Source of the DNA: Acidimicrobiales bacterium
GTDB taxonomy: Bacteria; Actinomycetota; Acidimicrobiia; Acidimicrobiales; AC-14
Reading direction: 5' to 3'
DNA: 40,586 nucleotides
Assembly: GCA_025463925.1 (NCBI GenBank)
Contig: JAODBK010000006.1
Location: 1 to 40,586 of the forward strand
In this document: positions 1-6,921 of the stretch, piece by piece
How positions within the stretch are numbered: the first letter of the stretch is position 1
Layout of the letters: the number at the start of each line of letters is the position of its first letter
Position numbers and translations under genes: made by a program
The notes under the pieces: model-generated
Databases searched by the model: none
What the model was told of the DNA's origin: nothing
What the model saw: only the letters and a program-made list of their open reading frames with translations

Positions 1-1
1 G

Positions 2-265
2 GCCGACGCCGCGGCCCTGGCCGGCGCCGCGGAAGGACGACCGGCGGCCGAAGCGGTGGCGGCGGCCAACGGCGGCCGGTTGGTGGTGTACCAGTCGAGC
101 GGATTGCTGACGACGGTGGTCGTCGCCGTCGGCCCGGCCCGGGCGCGCGCCACTGCCGAGCGATCGCGCGGGCGAGTGCGGGCGCTGGCCGCGGCGTCGC
201 CCGGACCTTTACGCTCTGGCCGGTCGCCGCCCGGGCCCACCGAAGGAGACGTCGGAGACACGTGA
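2..265 (+). CDS. TadE/TadG-like pilus-assembly protein, C-terminal part
   Basis: The reading frame is already open at the window edge, so only the C-terminal 87 residues are present. The first visible residues read ADAAALAGA, the Ala-rich stretch typical of the N-terminal helix of Flp-pilus TadE/TadG-like and Rv3654c-like secretion-neighbourhood proteins. A beta-type segment (GGRLVVYQSS, then TTVVVAVGPARARATAE) follows, and the tail is basic and Pro-rich. The stop codon overlaps the GTG of the next gene (GTGA), which suggests translational coupling. The family call rests on this short motif and is tentative. A truncated unrelated secreted protein is the alternative. Confidence 0.5.
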   Translation, partial: ADAAALAGAAEGRPAAEAVAAANGGRLVVYQSSGLLTTVVVAVGPARARATAERSRGRVRALAAASPGPLRSGRSPPGPTEGDVGDT

Positions 266-633
266 GCCAGGGACGGCGGGAGCGTCGGACGATACGCCGG
301 GTCGAGCCGCGGTCCGTGCTGAAGTTCTCGGCCCTCCTGTACGTCTGCCTGTTCGTGATGCTGCTGGTCGCGGGGGTGATCTTGTGGGTGGTCGGCGGGG
401 CCACCGGCGCGCGCCAGGCCGTGGAGCGCTTCTTCGGCGACCTCCTGGGGTCGAAGGACTTCCATCTCCTCGGCGACAAGCTGCTTGCTGGCGCGGTCGT
501 CGGTGGCGCGGTGCTGGTGGTCGTCGGCACCGCCGCCAACACCCTGCTGGCGGTGCTCTACAACCTCATCAGCGACGTCCTCGGCGGGATCGACGTGACG
601 CTGACCGACGACGACGAGCCGCCGCGCCCGTGA
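262..633 (+). CDS. DUF3566 membrane protein (Rv0007-type)
   Basis: This 123-residue protein has a basic N-terminus (RRERRTIRRVEPRSVLKF), a first membrane segment at about residues 22-46, an amphipathic middle (GARQAVERFFGDLLGS), a second membrane segment at about 71-103 and an acidic tail. This is the layout of DUF3566, in which RxVxPxSVLKxS precedes the first helix. In many actinobacteria the gene sits just downstream of gyrA and upstream of tRNA-Ile and tRNA-Ala, as here (tRNA-Ile starts 43 bases further on). The GTG start overlaps the preceding stop. Its molecular role is not established; a cell-envelope or division-associated role is the usual assumption. Confidence 0.8.
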   Translation: MSQGRRERRTIRRVEPRSVLKFSALLYVCLFVMLLVAGVILWVVGGATGARQAVERFFGDLLGSKDFHLLGDKLLAGAVVGGAVLVVVGTAANTLLAVLYNLISDVLGGIDVTLTDDDEPPRP

Positions 634-676
634 CCGTGCCGGCGGGGTGCCGACTACGCTCACGCAGCGCGAAAGC

Positions 677-750
677 GGGGCTATAGCTCAGTCGGTTAGA
701 GCGCATCCCTGATAAGGATGAGGTCGCTGGTTCGATTCCAGCTAGCCCCA
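677..750 (+). tRNA. tRNA-Ile (GAT anticodon)
   Basis: The sequence forms a full cloverleaf. Acceptor GGGGCTA pairs with TAGCCCC, the D arm is GCTC...GAGC, the anticodon stem CATCC/GGATG encloses loop CTGATAA with anticodon GAT at 711-713, and the T arm carries GGTTCGATTCC. The discriminator base is A and no CCA is encoded. Its place after DUF3566 and ahead of tRNA-Ala matches ileT in mycobacteria. Confidence 0.97.
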
Positions 751-805
751 CTCGACATGCCCGGGCCAGTCGCATCAGGAGTCGGAGTGCGGTCGGCGCC
801 GGAGC

Positions 806-1642
806 TCAGTCGGTGCGCCGCCACGTCGCCGGCACCGGTCGCCCGAGCCAGGCCTCGAGGGCATCGAGGTGGGGCTCGTAGAAGGTCACCAGCTCCTTGC
901 GGAGATCGGCCGGCAGGGGCGGCACGCGGTCCATGCGATTCCACGTGTCGATCTGGACGCCGAGCCGGCCTGGCAGCCGGTCCCATGCTCGGGTCTTGAG
1001 CATCAACCGGAGCAACGCTGGGTGGCGTGCCGGCTTGGTCTCGTTGAACCGCTCGCCGACGACGTCGGGCACCGGGTCGGCGTCGATCCCGATGTGCCGG
1101 CACACCCGGCGGTACGTCGCCTCGGGATCGGCCGCGAGCTCGTCGGTGAGGAGGACGCACACCGAGTCGCGACCGACGGCGTCGGCCCATGCCTCGAGGT
1201 GTGGCGCGTAGATGCCCTCTTCGATGTAGATCTCGTGCGGGATCTCGAAGTCGGTCGGGTCCGCCATCTGCCGTCGCAGGACCGGGCCCGGCGGGTCGTC
1301 GCCGCCCCACATGGCCTGCTGCATCCAGAAGTGGCTCCACGCGCGATCGGCCGGGTCTCGCAGGAAGGCGATCACCCGGATGCCGGGCAGCCACGCGCCG
1401 GCGAGCAGCGGCGCGCTCGGACTGCCCAGGTAGGTCGACGCGACTTCCCCGACGACCGCGCCGTCGGGCGCGTCGGCGAAATGGGTGGCGTACCACCGCA
1501 GGCCGCGGGTGCCGTACTTCGTCAGGAAGTGCGTTTCCTTGACGGCGGGCACGAAGACGTCCGGACGGGCCGCCATCCAGAAGTGCATCGACGTCGTGCC
1601 GCACTTCGGCGCCCCGAGCACGAGGAAGCTCGGCAGGCGCAT
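806..1642 (-). CDS. PAPS-dependent sulfotransferase
   Basis: This 278-residue protein carries the two PAPS-binding motifs of sulfotransferases. The 5'-phosphosulfate loop is near the N-terminus (LGAPKCGTTSM, residues 8-18) and the 3'-phosphate motif is FLRDPADRAWSHF at about residue 93. The middle region (YFNETKP-like FNETKPARHP) and the C-terminal FYEPHLDALEAWLGRPV segment resemble heparan N-deacetylase/sulfotransferase-like bacterial enzymes. It would move sulfate from PAPS to a hydroxyl or amine of a lipid or glycan; the acceptor cannot be told from sequence. It is transcribed away from the small ORF at 1734 and is absent from this position in the mycobacterial arrangement. Confidence 0.9.
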   Translation of the reverse strand: MRLPSFLVLGAPKCGTTSMHFWMAARPDVFVPAVKETHFLTKYGTRGLRWYATHFADAPDGAVVGEVASTYLGSPSAPLLAGAWLPGIRVIAFLRDPADRAWSHFWMQQAMWGGDDPPGPVLRRQMADPTDFEIPHEIYIEEGIYAPHLEAWADAVGRDSVCVLLTDELAADPEATYRRVCRHIGIDADPVPDVVGERFNETKPARHPALLRLMLKTRAWDRLPGRLGVQIDTWNRMDRVPPLPADLRKELVTFYEPHLDALEAWLGRPVPATWRRTD

Positions 1643-1721
1643 GAGGTGCTGTGTTCGTCACCCACGGCGCGGCCACCTGCCGCCGCGGGAGCGCGCGGAT
1701 CGGCGATCCAGGACGAGCAGG

Positions 1722-1727
1722 TAGGTT
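1722..1727 (+). promoter_or_regulatory. -10 element of a leaderless promoter
   Basis: TAGGTT fits the actinobacterial -10 consensus TANNNT. It lies exactly six bases before the GTG at 1734, the spacing typical of leaderless transcripts, and no Shine-Dalgarno sequence is visible. This supports the small downstream ORF as a real gene. Confidence 0.5.
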
Positions 1728-1733
1728 GCCGAT

Positions 1734-1871
1734 GTGAAAGCGCTGAAGCGGGCGGTGCTCGCCCTCGGGATCGGCGGTCTGGTGGCGGCCGCGCTGCGGC
1801 TTCGGGGCAGCGGCGGGGTGCCGCCGCAGGGCGGCGGGTGGCGCGAACTCAGCGGACCGGACCTGCGTTAG
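1734..1871 (+). CDS. Small single-pass membrane protein
   Basis: This 45-codon ORF starts with GTG and encodes a basic N-terminus (KALKRAV), one hydrophobic helix (about residues 8-21, LALGIGGLVAAALRL), and a short Gly/Pro-rich tail ending QGGGWRELSGPDLR. It was found by reading the gap between the sulfotransferase and the gene at 1883. A TAGGTT -10 element six bases upstream supports expression as a leaderless transcript. It stops 11 bases before the next gene, so the two may be co-transcribed. No function can be assigned. Confidence 0.55.
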   Translation: MKALKRAVLALGIGGLVAAALRLRGSGGVPPQGGGWRELSGPDLR

Positions 1872-1882
1872 TGGTCCGCTAG

Positions 1883-2884
1883 GTGCGGGCTGTCGTTGTC
1901 GGCCTCGGAGCCGTCGGGGCCCGGGCGGCACGCCAACTGCTCTCGTCCGGCCCGATCGAGGACCTGGTGCTGGTCGACGTCGACCTGGCCCGGGCCGCGG
2001 CCGCCGTCGAGTCGTTCGGTGATCCGGCGCGGCTCGACGACGACCTCCCTGGCGACCTCGCGGCCGGTGACGTCGTGGTGCTCACTCTTCCCGAGGGTCA
2101 TCGGGCCCTGGCGGAGCGAGCGATCGATCGCGGCGCGGATGTCGTGTCCACCATTGACGACTGCGCCGAGGTGAAGGCGCTGCTCGCGCTCGACGGCGCG
2201 GCGCGGGCGCGGGGCCGGCACGTCGTTGTCGGCGCGGCGTTCTCGCCTGGCATGACCTGTGTGCTGGCCATGCACGCTGCGGCCGGATTCGAGCAGGTCG
2301 ACGAGATCCACGTCGCCCGCGTCGGTACCGGTGGGCCGGCGTGCGCCCGGCAACGTCACCGGGCGCTTTCGGGACGGGCCGTCGACTGGCGCGACGGCGG
2401 CTGGCTCGAGCGGCCCGGCGGCTCGGGTCGCGAGTTGTGCTGGTTCCCGGACCCGGTGCGGGCCCTCGACTGCTACCGGGCGGCGATGCCCGAGGCGATG
2501 CTGCTGGTCGAGGCGTTCCCCGGCGTCCGACGGGTGACCGCTCGTGTCTCGGCGACCCGGCGCGATCGCGTGACGGCCCACCTGCCGATGCTGCGGCCGC
2601 CGCATCCCGAGGGTCAGCTCGGCGCGGTGCGGGTCGAAGTCCGCGGCCGGCGGGGCGTGGCGCGAGCCGAGCGGGTGCTCGGTGCCGTCGACCGGCCCGC
2701 GGTCGCCGCCGGGGCGGTCGCGGCGCTGGCGGCGCGGTGGGCGGCCGAGGGTCGGCTCGCCCGGCCGGGCGCGGCCGGACTCGGGGTGCTGGCCGAGCCG
2801 ACGGGGTTCTTGGCGGGCCTCGCTGAGCGCGGCGTGAAGGCGGCGGTGTTCGAGGGTGCGACGGAAGAGGGGATCGCGGGTTGA
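1883..2884 (+). CDS. Saccharopine dehydrogenase-like NAD(P)-binding protein
   Basis: This 333-residue protein begins with a Rossmann dinucleotide-binding fold. VVVGLGAVGARAARQLL is the GxGxxG loop, followed by the acidic end of beta-2 (LVLVDVD, residues 28-34). The segment ADVVSTIDDCAEVKALLAL and the loop GAAFSPGMTCVLAMHAA match the saccharopine-dehydrogenase/carboxynorspermidine-reductase type, where the N-domain binds NAD(P) and the C-domain binds an amino-acid-derived substrate. The C-terminal half is Arg/Ala-rich and gives no substrate clue. The gene probably shares a transcript with the 45-codon ORF just upstream. The substrate is unknown. Confidence 0.7.
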   Translation: MRAVVVGLGAVGARAARQLLSSGPIEDLVLVDVDLARAAAAVESFGDPARLDDDLPGDLAAGDVVVLTLPEGHRALAERAIDRGADVVSTIDDCAEVKALLALDGAARARGRHVVVGAAFSPGMTCVLAMHAAAGFEQVDEIHVARVGTGGPACARQRHRALSGRAVDWRDGGWLERPGGSGRELCWFPDPVRALDCYRAAMPEAMLLVEAFPGVRRVTARVSATRRDRVTAHLPMLRPPHPEGQLGAVRVEVRGRRGVARAERVLGAVDRPAVAAGAVAALAARWAAEGRLARPGAAGLGVLAEPTGFLAGLAERGVKAAVFEGATEEGIAG

Positions 2885-2985
2885 CGATTTGCTAGCCCGG
2901 CGGGGTCATTTCGGATTTGGTCCTGTCTTGTTGCCTGCGGGTGACCCAGGATGCCGGCGGGGGAAAATGGGTTCGTGGGGGACCT

Positions 2986-3019
2986 GCGACAGGGGCGCCC
3001 GCGTGGCGCCCCTGGTCGC
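2986..3019. terminator. Strong hairpin between convergent genes
   Basis: The arms GCGACAGGGGCGCC and GGCGCCCCT-G-GTCGC pair over 14 base pairs with a single bulged G and a five-base loop. The hairpin lies in the 174-base gap between two converging genes (ends at 2884 and 3059), where a bidirectional terminator is expected. There is no U tract, as is common in high-GC actinobacteria. Nothing else was seen in this gap. Confidence 0.6.
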
Positions 3020-3058
3020 GTCCGGGCACCGGTGCTGGTCTGGTGACGTCCCCGATCG

Positions 3059-3814
3059 TCAGGTCAAGCGGCTGGCGGTGGTCGCGCCGAGCCGATCGCG
3101 CAGCCAGCGAGCGTCTTCGACGGCGTGTCCTTCCCAGTCGTTGTTGAAGTACGCGTAGACGTCGCGGCCGTCCTGCAACCATGCCTCGAGCCGCGTCGCG
3201 ACCGGCTGCAACCGCCGAGGCCCGTACCGACCCTGGTACTGCGCCTCCAGCGCGTTCGGGCCATGGAAGCGCAGGTACGTCCAGTCGGCGGTCAGCTCCC
3301 ATGGGTGGTCGGCGAGGAGATCGTGAATGCACAACGCCGCGCGGTGCCGGCGCAGCACGTCGAACACATCGTCGTGCACCCAGGTCGGGTCACGAAGCTC
3401 GACTGCCCAGCGCATGGTGCTCGGCGCGACCGACAGGAACTCATCGAGCCGCTCCACGTTGCGCTTCCACCGAGGGGGCAGTTGTACGAGGGTGGGGCCG
3501 AGGGCGGCGCCAAGCCGCTCGGCGCGGTCGAGGTGGTTGGGCAGCCAGGTCGCGGCGTCCCGCAGCTTCATGCGGTGCGACCCGAACTGTCCGAGTTTGA
3601 GGGCGTACACGAAGCCCGGCGGCGCTTGGCGCCCCCACTGGTCGGCGGTCTCCGGCGGCGGCAACCGGTAGAAGGTGTTGTTCAGCTCGACGGTGTCGAA
3701 GAGCGTGGTGTAGTAGTCGAACCACTTCTTGGTCGGCAACGCCGGCGGATACACGACCCCGCGCCAATCGCGGTACATCCACCCCGAGCAGCCCACACGG
3801 GCCCGTCCGACCAT
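3059..3814 (-). CDS. DUF72 family protein (YecE-like)
   Basis: This 251-residue protein has the features of DUF72, a TIM-barrel-like family. It opens with RVGCSGWMYRDWRGVVYP, followed by YTTLFDTVELNNTFYRLP, then PPGFVYALKLGQFGSH, LVQLPPRWKRN, WAVELRDPTW and, near the C-terminus, TYLRFHGP and DVYAYFNNDWEGHAVEDA. Length and motif order are normal for the family. The biochemical role is not established. It is transcribed toward the saccharopine-dehydrogenase-like gene and ends beyond the shared terminator hairpin. Confidence 0.92.
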   Translation of the reverse strand: MVGRARVGCSGWMYRDWRGVVYPPALPTKKWFDYYTTLFDTVELNNTFYRLPPPETADQWGRQAPPGFVYALKLGQFGSHRMKLRDAATWLPNHLDRAERLGAALGPTLVQLPPRWKRNVERLDEFLSVAPSTMRWAVELRDPTWVHDDVFDVLRRHRAALCIHDLLADHPWELTADWTYLRFHGPNALEAQYQGRYGPRRLQPVATRLEAWLQDGRDVYAYFNNDWEGHAVEDARWLRDRLGATTASRLT

Positions 3815-3910
3815 GCGTCATCCGTACCCGCACATGGCGTCTCGCGTTGCAACGCCGCTCCGCGGATGGCGAGATCGGAGCCTGGTCGGCTGGCCTACGC
3901 TTGTCCGGCC

Positions 3911-3984
3911 GGGGACGTAGCTCAGCTGGCTAGAGCACCTGCTTTGCAAGCAGGGGGTCGTGGGTTCGAGTCCCATCGTCTCCA
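3911..3984 (+). tRNA. tRNA-Ala (TGC anticodon), island integration site
   Basis: The cloverleaf is complete. Acceptor GGGGACG pairs with CGTCTCC (one G-U), the D arm is GCTC...GAGC, and the anticodon stem CCTGC/GCAGG encloses loop TTTGCAA with anticodon TGC at 3945-3947. The T arm is GTGGG TTCGAGT CCCAT and the discriminator is A. Bases 3938-3984 plus the following C are repeated exactly at 12044-12091, so the genomic island used the 3' half of this gene as its attachment site. The gene itself stays intact. Confidence 0.97.
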
Positions 3985-3985
3985 C
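3938..3985 (+). repeat. attL: tRNA-side copy of a 48-bp direct repeat
   Basis: This copy covers the anticodon arm through the discriminator base of tRNA-Ala plus one following C. It is identical base for base to 12044-12091. Upstream the two copies diverge at once (GAGCA here, CCGAG there). Confidence 0.93.
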
Positions 3986-4035
3986 TCGAGTTCTTGCTGC
4001 TCGGGCCGCGTTTCGCGAGCCGGCTCGTCGACGAC

Positions 4036-4411
4036 CTATTCGGTTCGTGCCCCCTGGGTGCCCTTCGTAACGAGATCATCGCGGTACTCAGCGATCGCGA
4101 TGTCGATGTCTTGACCGTCGAGCACGTGTTGGTACCGGGCGGCCGCGGCCGCGCCGGTGTGTCCCGTGCGGTACATGAGCGCGCGCGGCGCGCCGATTGC
4201 TGCGACGAGCGTTGCCACCCGTGTCTCGGAGATCGTGGAATCGCAATCCTTGACACGCCGTCTTCGTGACCGGCACCCAAACGCGTCGTTGGAGGTTGCG
4301 GCGTCGTAATGGACCGCTCTCTGCGCCGGGAGAGACAAGGCCGTCGCCGCCCGGCTCGCTGAAGCGTTCGAGGTGCGACTCGAGAAGATGGTGGGGGTGG
4401 AGCCCGAACCA
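4036..4411 (-). pseudogene. Tyrosine recombinase (integrase), C-terminal frameshifted remnant
   Basis: Read on the minus strand from 4411, one frame gives HLERFSEPGGDGLVSP, GPLRRRNLQRRVWVPV and CQGLRFHDLRDTG. That is the second half of a phage-type integrase, including the catalytic box-II H-x-x-R (HDLR). At about 4214-4219 an extra base shifts the frame, and the match resumes in another frame as ATLVAAIGAPRALMYRTGHT and ARYQHVLDGQD, with the expected GHT histidine and a Tyr-containing segment. The upstream limit is an in-frame TAA at 4412-4414, so the N-terminal domain and box I are missing. It lies 51 bases from the tRNA, where an integrase gene belongs. The enzyme is inactive. Confidence 0.85.
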
Positions 4412-4568
4412 TTACGGGATCACGGTGTGAAAATCCACGACCGCATCTATCCGGTGAAGCAGGTGATCGAGGCCGTCACCGGTCTGGATCGGCTGGCCTT
4501 TCAAAGTGCGCAGTCCCGCCAGCTTCCTGGATCGGCTGGGTTTCGAGCTCTGGCGCGCGGCGAAGTAG
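4373..4568 (+). pseudogene. Frameshifted remnant of an unidentified conserved protein
   Basis: The frame from 4373 reads through VKIHDRIYPVKQVIEAVTG and LDRLAFQSAQSRQ. After one extra base at about 4523 the sequence continues as FLDRLGFELWRAAK and stops at 4568. The YPVKQ...TGLDR...F...SR..L.RLGFE pattern is one I associate with the C-terminus of small actinobacterial proteins, but I cannot name the family. The first 20-odd codons overlap the integrase remnant on the other strand and are probably not part of the gene. Both remnants are decayed, so this end of the island looks like scrap. Confidence 0.5.
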
Positions 4569-4651
4569 ACGCTCCCGCGAGTACGCAGTGAGCGGAAATG
4601 AACTACATCCGCAGGATTTCACAGTAACACCCGCCGCGGTTGATGGCATGG

Positions 4652-4778
4652 TCTCAGGCGGTACGCGACAGGAGCGAGGTGGTATCACAATGAACATGGC
4701 GTACGTAAGCCCAGCTCAAAGCACAGAAATCTCGACTCACTGTGCTATCGCCTCGCTCCTGTCGCGTACCGCCTGAGA
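4652..4778. repeat. 127-bp element with 38-bp terminal inverted repeats
   Basis: Left arm 4652-4689 and right arm 4741-4778 are inverted copies with 3 mismatches in 38 bases. The outer 28 bases are identical, starting TCTCAGGCGGTACGCGACAG. The 51-base centre carries no gene. The size and symmetry suggest a miniature inverted-repeat element or a very stable hairpin. No convincing target-site duplication is visible at the ends. It lies about 120 bases upstream of the three-gene operon at 4899, so it could also insulate or regulate that operon. Confidence 0.8.
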
Positions 4779-4898
4779 TTCCGTCATGTACCGCGGCCGA
4801 AATATGGGTTCTGAACTGCCAGGATGCGGGTGATCTGGACTTGACATGGCTTGGTCGGGGCGCGACGCTCGGGAGCACTGATAGAGAGGCTAGAGCCC

Positions 4899-5303
4899 AT
4901 GGGCGGCGACCCACTCGAAAGACTGGTGGTTGACGAGCAAACCATCGCACGCGAGGAGCTTGCAGAGGTGCTCGCACCGTACGTGGGAATCACGAAGTCC
5001 GGCGGCCTAGTACTCACCGAAGATGCTGCGACCCTGAACGCGGCAACACGCATGCTTGCCGTCATGCTCGCCCTATGGGCCGCGGAGTGGCTTGGCCTCC
5101 GCGCATCGAACGGCGCATCGCCAAACGAGTTGACGGAGCTGTCGGGTCTGCCATCCGGAACGGTGCGACCCAAGCTCTCCGAGCTCAGCAAGCGTCGGCT
5201 CGTGGCAAAGCGAGGCACGGGCTATGAGATCCCGTTGGCCTCGGTTCGCCTCGCCGCCGCGGTCGTCAGCGGTGCTGCAAACACTCGACGGAAGGCAGGC
5301 TGA
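4899..5303 (+). CDS. Winged-helix protein, first gene of TIR-like operon
   Basis: This 134-residue protein is of unknown function. The ATG at 4899 was chosen because GAGAGG lies about ten bases upstream; an upstream GTG in the same frame would add 16 residues with no ribosome-binding site. Residues ~12-60 (REELAEVLAPYVGITKSGG, LVLTEDAATLNAATRMLAVM) form a helical region. Residues ~70-125 form a winged-helix domain: ASPNELTELSGLPSGTVRPK is the helix-turn-helix and RLVAKRGTGYEIP is the wing. I recall similar layouts in archaeal small regulators (VYLTEEG...GxTVRPTLxELR), which is memory and not a search. The stop is two bases before the next ATG, so the genes form a tight operon. Confidence 0.8.
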   Translation: MGGDPLERLVVDEQTIAREELAEVLAPYVGITKSGGLVLTEDAATLNAATRMLAVMLALWAAEWLGLRASNGASPNELTELSGLPSGTVRPKLSELSKRRLVAKRGTGYEIPLASVRLAAAVVSGAANTRRKAG

Positions 5304-5305
5304 CG

Positions 5306-5770
5306 ATGACGGAGGGCCACAACCGTGTGCGCATCGTTGTGGGTGAGACCGAGCTTGAGGTCGAAGGCGATGCGGACTTCATCGGTCGGTTCGATGACTC
5401 CATTGCGGCGATGCTCGAAGCTCTGTCGGCGGGCGGCTCGACGGAGGGCGGTGGCAAGAGGCGCGCGAAGCGAACGATCACTCATACGGACGACGGGGAC
5501 TTCGGCGAACTCCTGCATGCTCTCCCCAAAGACGCAACAGGCACCGATCAGATGTTGCTTGCCGGCCGATTTGCGCAACTCGAAAGCGACGACAAGAGCT
5601 TCGCGACGAAGGACGCAGCCTCGTTGCTGCTGGAACAGTCGATCAAGATCGGGAATCCTTCGCAGTGCATGACCAACAATCTCAAGGCCAAGCGAGTGTT
5701 CAAGGTTGGCGATCGCTATCGCGTGTCGAAGTCCGGTGAGGAGTACCTCGACACCCTGACCGCCTCCTAG
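5306..5770 (+). CDS. Winged-helix protein, second gene of TIR-like operon
   Basis: This 154-residue protein of unknown function has two parts. Residues 7-38 (VRIVVGETELEVEGDADFIG) form a short beta-rich segment ending in an amphipathic helix, and a linker rich in Gly, Lys and Arg follows. Residues ~80-154 form a helical/winged domain running from TDQMLLAGRFAQLESDDKSF through NPSQCMTNNLKAKRVFKVGD to YRVSKSGEEYLDTL. The same order (DQ-hydrophobic start, F-x-helix, helix, wing, S-x-x-G-x-x-x-x end) recurs at the N-terminus of the next gene product, so the two probably share a domain. It starts two bases after the previous stop and ends 17 bases before the next start. Confidence 0.8.
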   Translation: MTEGHNRVRIVVGETELEVEGDADFIGRFDDSIAAMLEALSAGGSTEGGGKRRAKRTITHTDDGDFGELLHALPKDATGTDQMLLAGRFAQLESDDKSFATKDAASLLLEQSIKIGNPSQCMTNNLKAKRVFKVGDRYRVSKSGEEYLDTLTAS

Positions 5771-5787
5771 GTCGATAGGGCCCCGCG

Positions 5788-6654
5788 ATGGACGCTGTGA
5801 GCCTGCGTCTGCAAGGGCTTCCGATGAGTGACCAGGTCATGGTCCTGTCGAGGATTGCTCAAGGTCGAACCGATACCGGTCGCTTTGGCCCCTCCGCAGT
5901 AGACGCTCTGTTGGATGAGTTGGGCCTGCCGCGACCAAGCAAAGTGTCGAACGTCCTTCTCGCGTTGGAACGCAAGCACCTGCTGACGCGGCTAAAGACG
6001 CCTGGCTCGTGGCGGCTCAGCCCAAAAGGGCTGGCTCGCTCCAACGAGCTCGCCAGCGACATCGATCTGGCTGTGCTGGGCGCGGAGATGGCGGCGGTTG
6101 GGGGATCCGCGCTTGGGCACGCGCTACATCCGGTGATCCCGCCGTCGCTAGCACCGCCCGAGCTGGTTGGCCCCCTTGCATCGTTCCTTGCAGAGCACCC
6201 CTTCGACACAAACGTGTTTGGGATGACGCGCTTCCCGGATGAGCAGGACGACGAAGACCCCGACCCAGTCGGACCCGCGCTCGAAGTAGCTAGCGAAGTC
6301 TGCGCCGCGCACGGCGTTGACTTTCACCTTGCGTCGCATCGGGCGATGTCTGACGACTTGTGGTCAAACGTCGCTGCGCACATGTGGGCATCCCGCTACG
6401 GCGTTGCCTTCTTTGAGGACAGGCGACATCGGGGCATCAACTACAACCTCACCATCGAGGTGGGTGCGATGCTCGCGATGGGACGTCGATGCGCGCTTCT
6501 CAAGGACACCTCAGCGAAGAAGCTTCCTACCGATCTCGTTGGCAAGATCTACAAGACCGTCGAACTTGACGACGCAGAGACTGTTGCCGCCGCGCTCCAC
6601 CGGTGGCTCCGTGACGACTTGGCGGTCGGGTCGTGTGCGAAGTGCCCGGCGTAA
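5788..6654 (+). CDS. Winged-helix plus TIR-like/nucleoside-deoxyribosyltransferase-like effector
   Basis: This 288-residue protein has two parts. Residues ~15-90 form a winged helix (SDQVMVLSRIAQ, LPRPSKVSNVLLALERKHLL, WRLSPKGLARS). Residues ~139-275 look like a Rossmann-type TIR-like or nucleoside 2-deoxyribosyltransferase-like domain: strand TNVFGMTRFP, then DDLWSNVAAHMWASRYGVAF at 189-208, then NYNLTIEVGAMLAMGRRCAL at 218-237. Glu224 sits where this superfamily keeps its catalytic glutamate (N-x-N-x-x-x-E-x-G). The closing segment KLPTDLVGKIYKTVEL is typical of TIR-like nucleotide-binding proteins. By family it may cleave NAD or a related nucleotide; that is inference. Last gene of the operon and the likely effector. 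Confidence 0.75.
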   Translation: MDAVSLRLQGLPMSDQVMVLSRIAQGRTDTGRFGPSAVDALLDELGLPRPSKVSNVLLALERKHLLTRLKTPGSWRLSPKGLARSNELASDIDLAVLGAEMAAVGGSALGHALHPVIPPSLAPPELVGPLASFLAEHPFDTNVFGMTRFPDEQDDEDPDPVGPALEVASEVCAAHGVDFHLASHRAMSDDLWSNVAAHMWASRYGVAFFEDRRHRGINYNLTIEVGAMLAMGRRCALLKDTSAKKLPTDLVGKIYKTVELDDAETVAAALHRWLRDDLAVGSCAKCPA

Positions 6655-6720
6655 GCGAGAAGCACTCACTGTCTCACCCTTGCGCATGATCTCCGTAAGC
6701 GATCCGAAGGCCGGACCGCC

Positions 6721-6843
6721 CGGAAGGTAGTCACGTCTGGATTCAACAAGGGCGACTACGAGCGCGGCCTGAAGCGTGCCGTGGAGAAGGTCGCCAACGA
6801 TGCTATGCGCAAGTCAGCTTCCGACCTTAAACGCGCAAGCTTG
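6721..6843 (+). pseudogene. Possible gene fragment
   Basis: After the stop of the TIR-like gene the same frame stays open, and at 6733-6830 it reads like protein: TSGFNKGDYERGLKRAVEKV, then ANDAMRKSASDLKRASLL. No ribosome-binding site or good start lies in front, and the sequence becomes Arg/Thr/Pro-rich shadow after about 6843. It resembles an internal piece of an unrelated gene left by rearrangement. I cannot name the family. Confidence 0.35.
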
Positions 6844-6921
6844 CTGTGTCGCACAGCCTCGACCACGAGCCGGCCAACGAGGTACCCAACCGACGATCGA
6901 CGGCGGATCGCCTCGCCCTTC

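Noticed and set aside
2892-3332. Large minus-strand frame overlapping the DUF72 gene end
   Set aside because: Arg/Pro/Gly-rich composition and no domain; it is the antisense shadow of the intergenic hairpin region and of the DUF72 gene.
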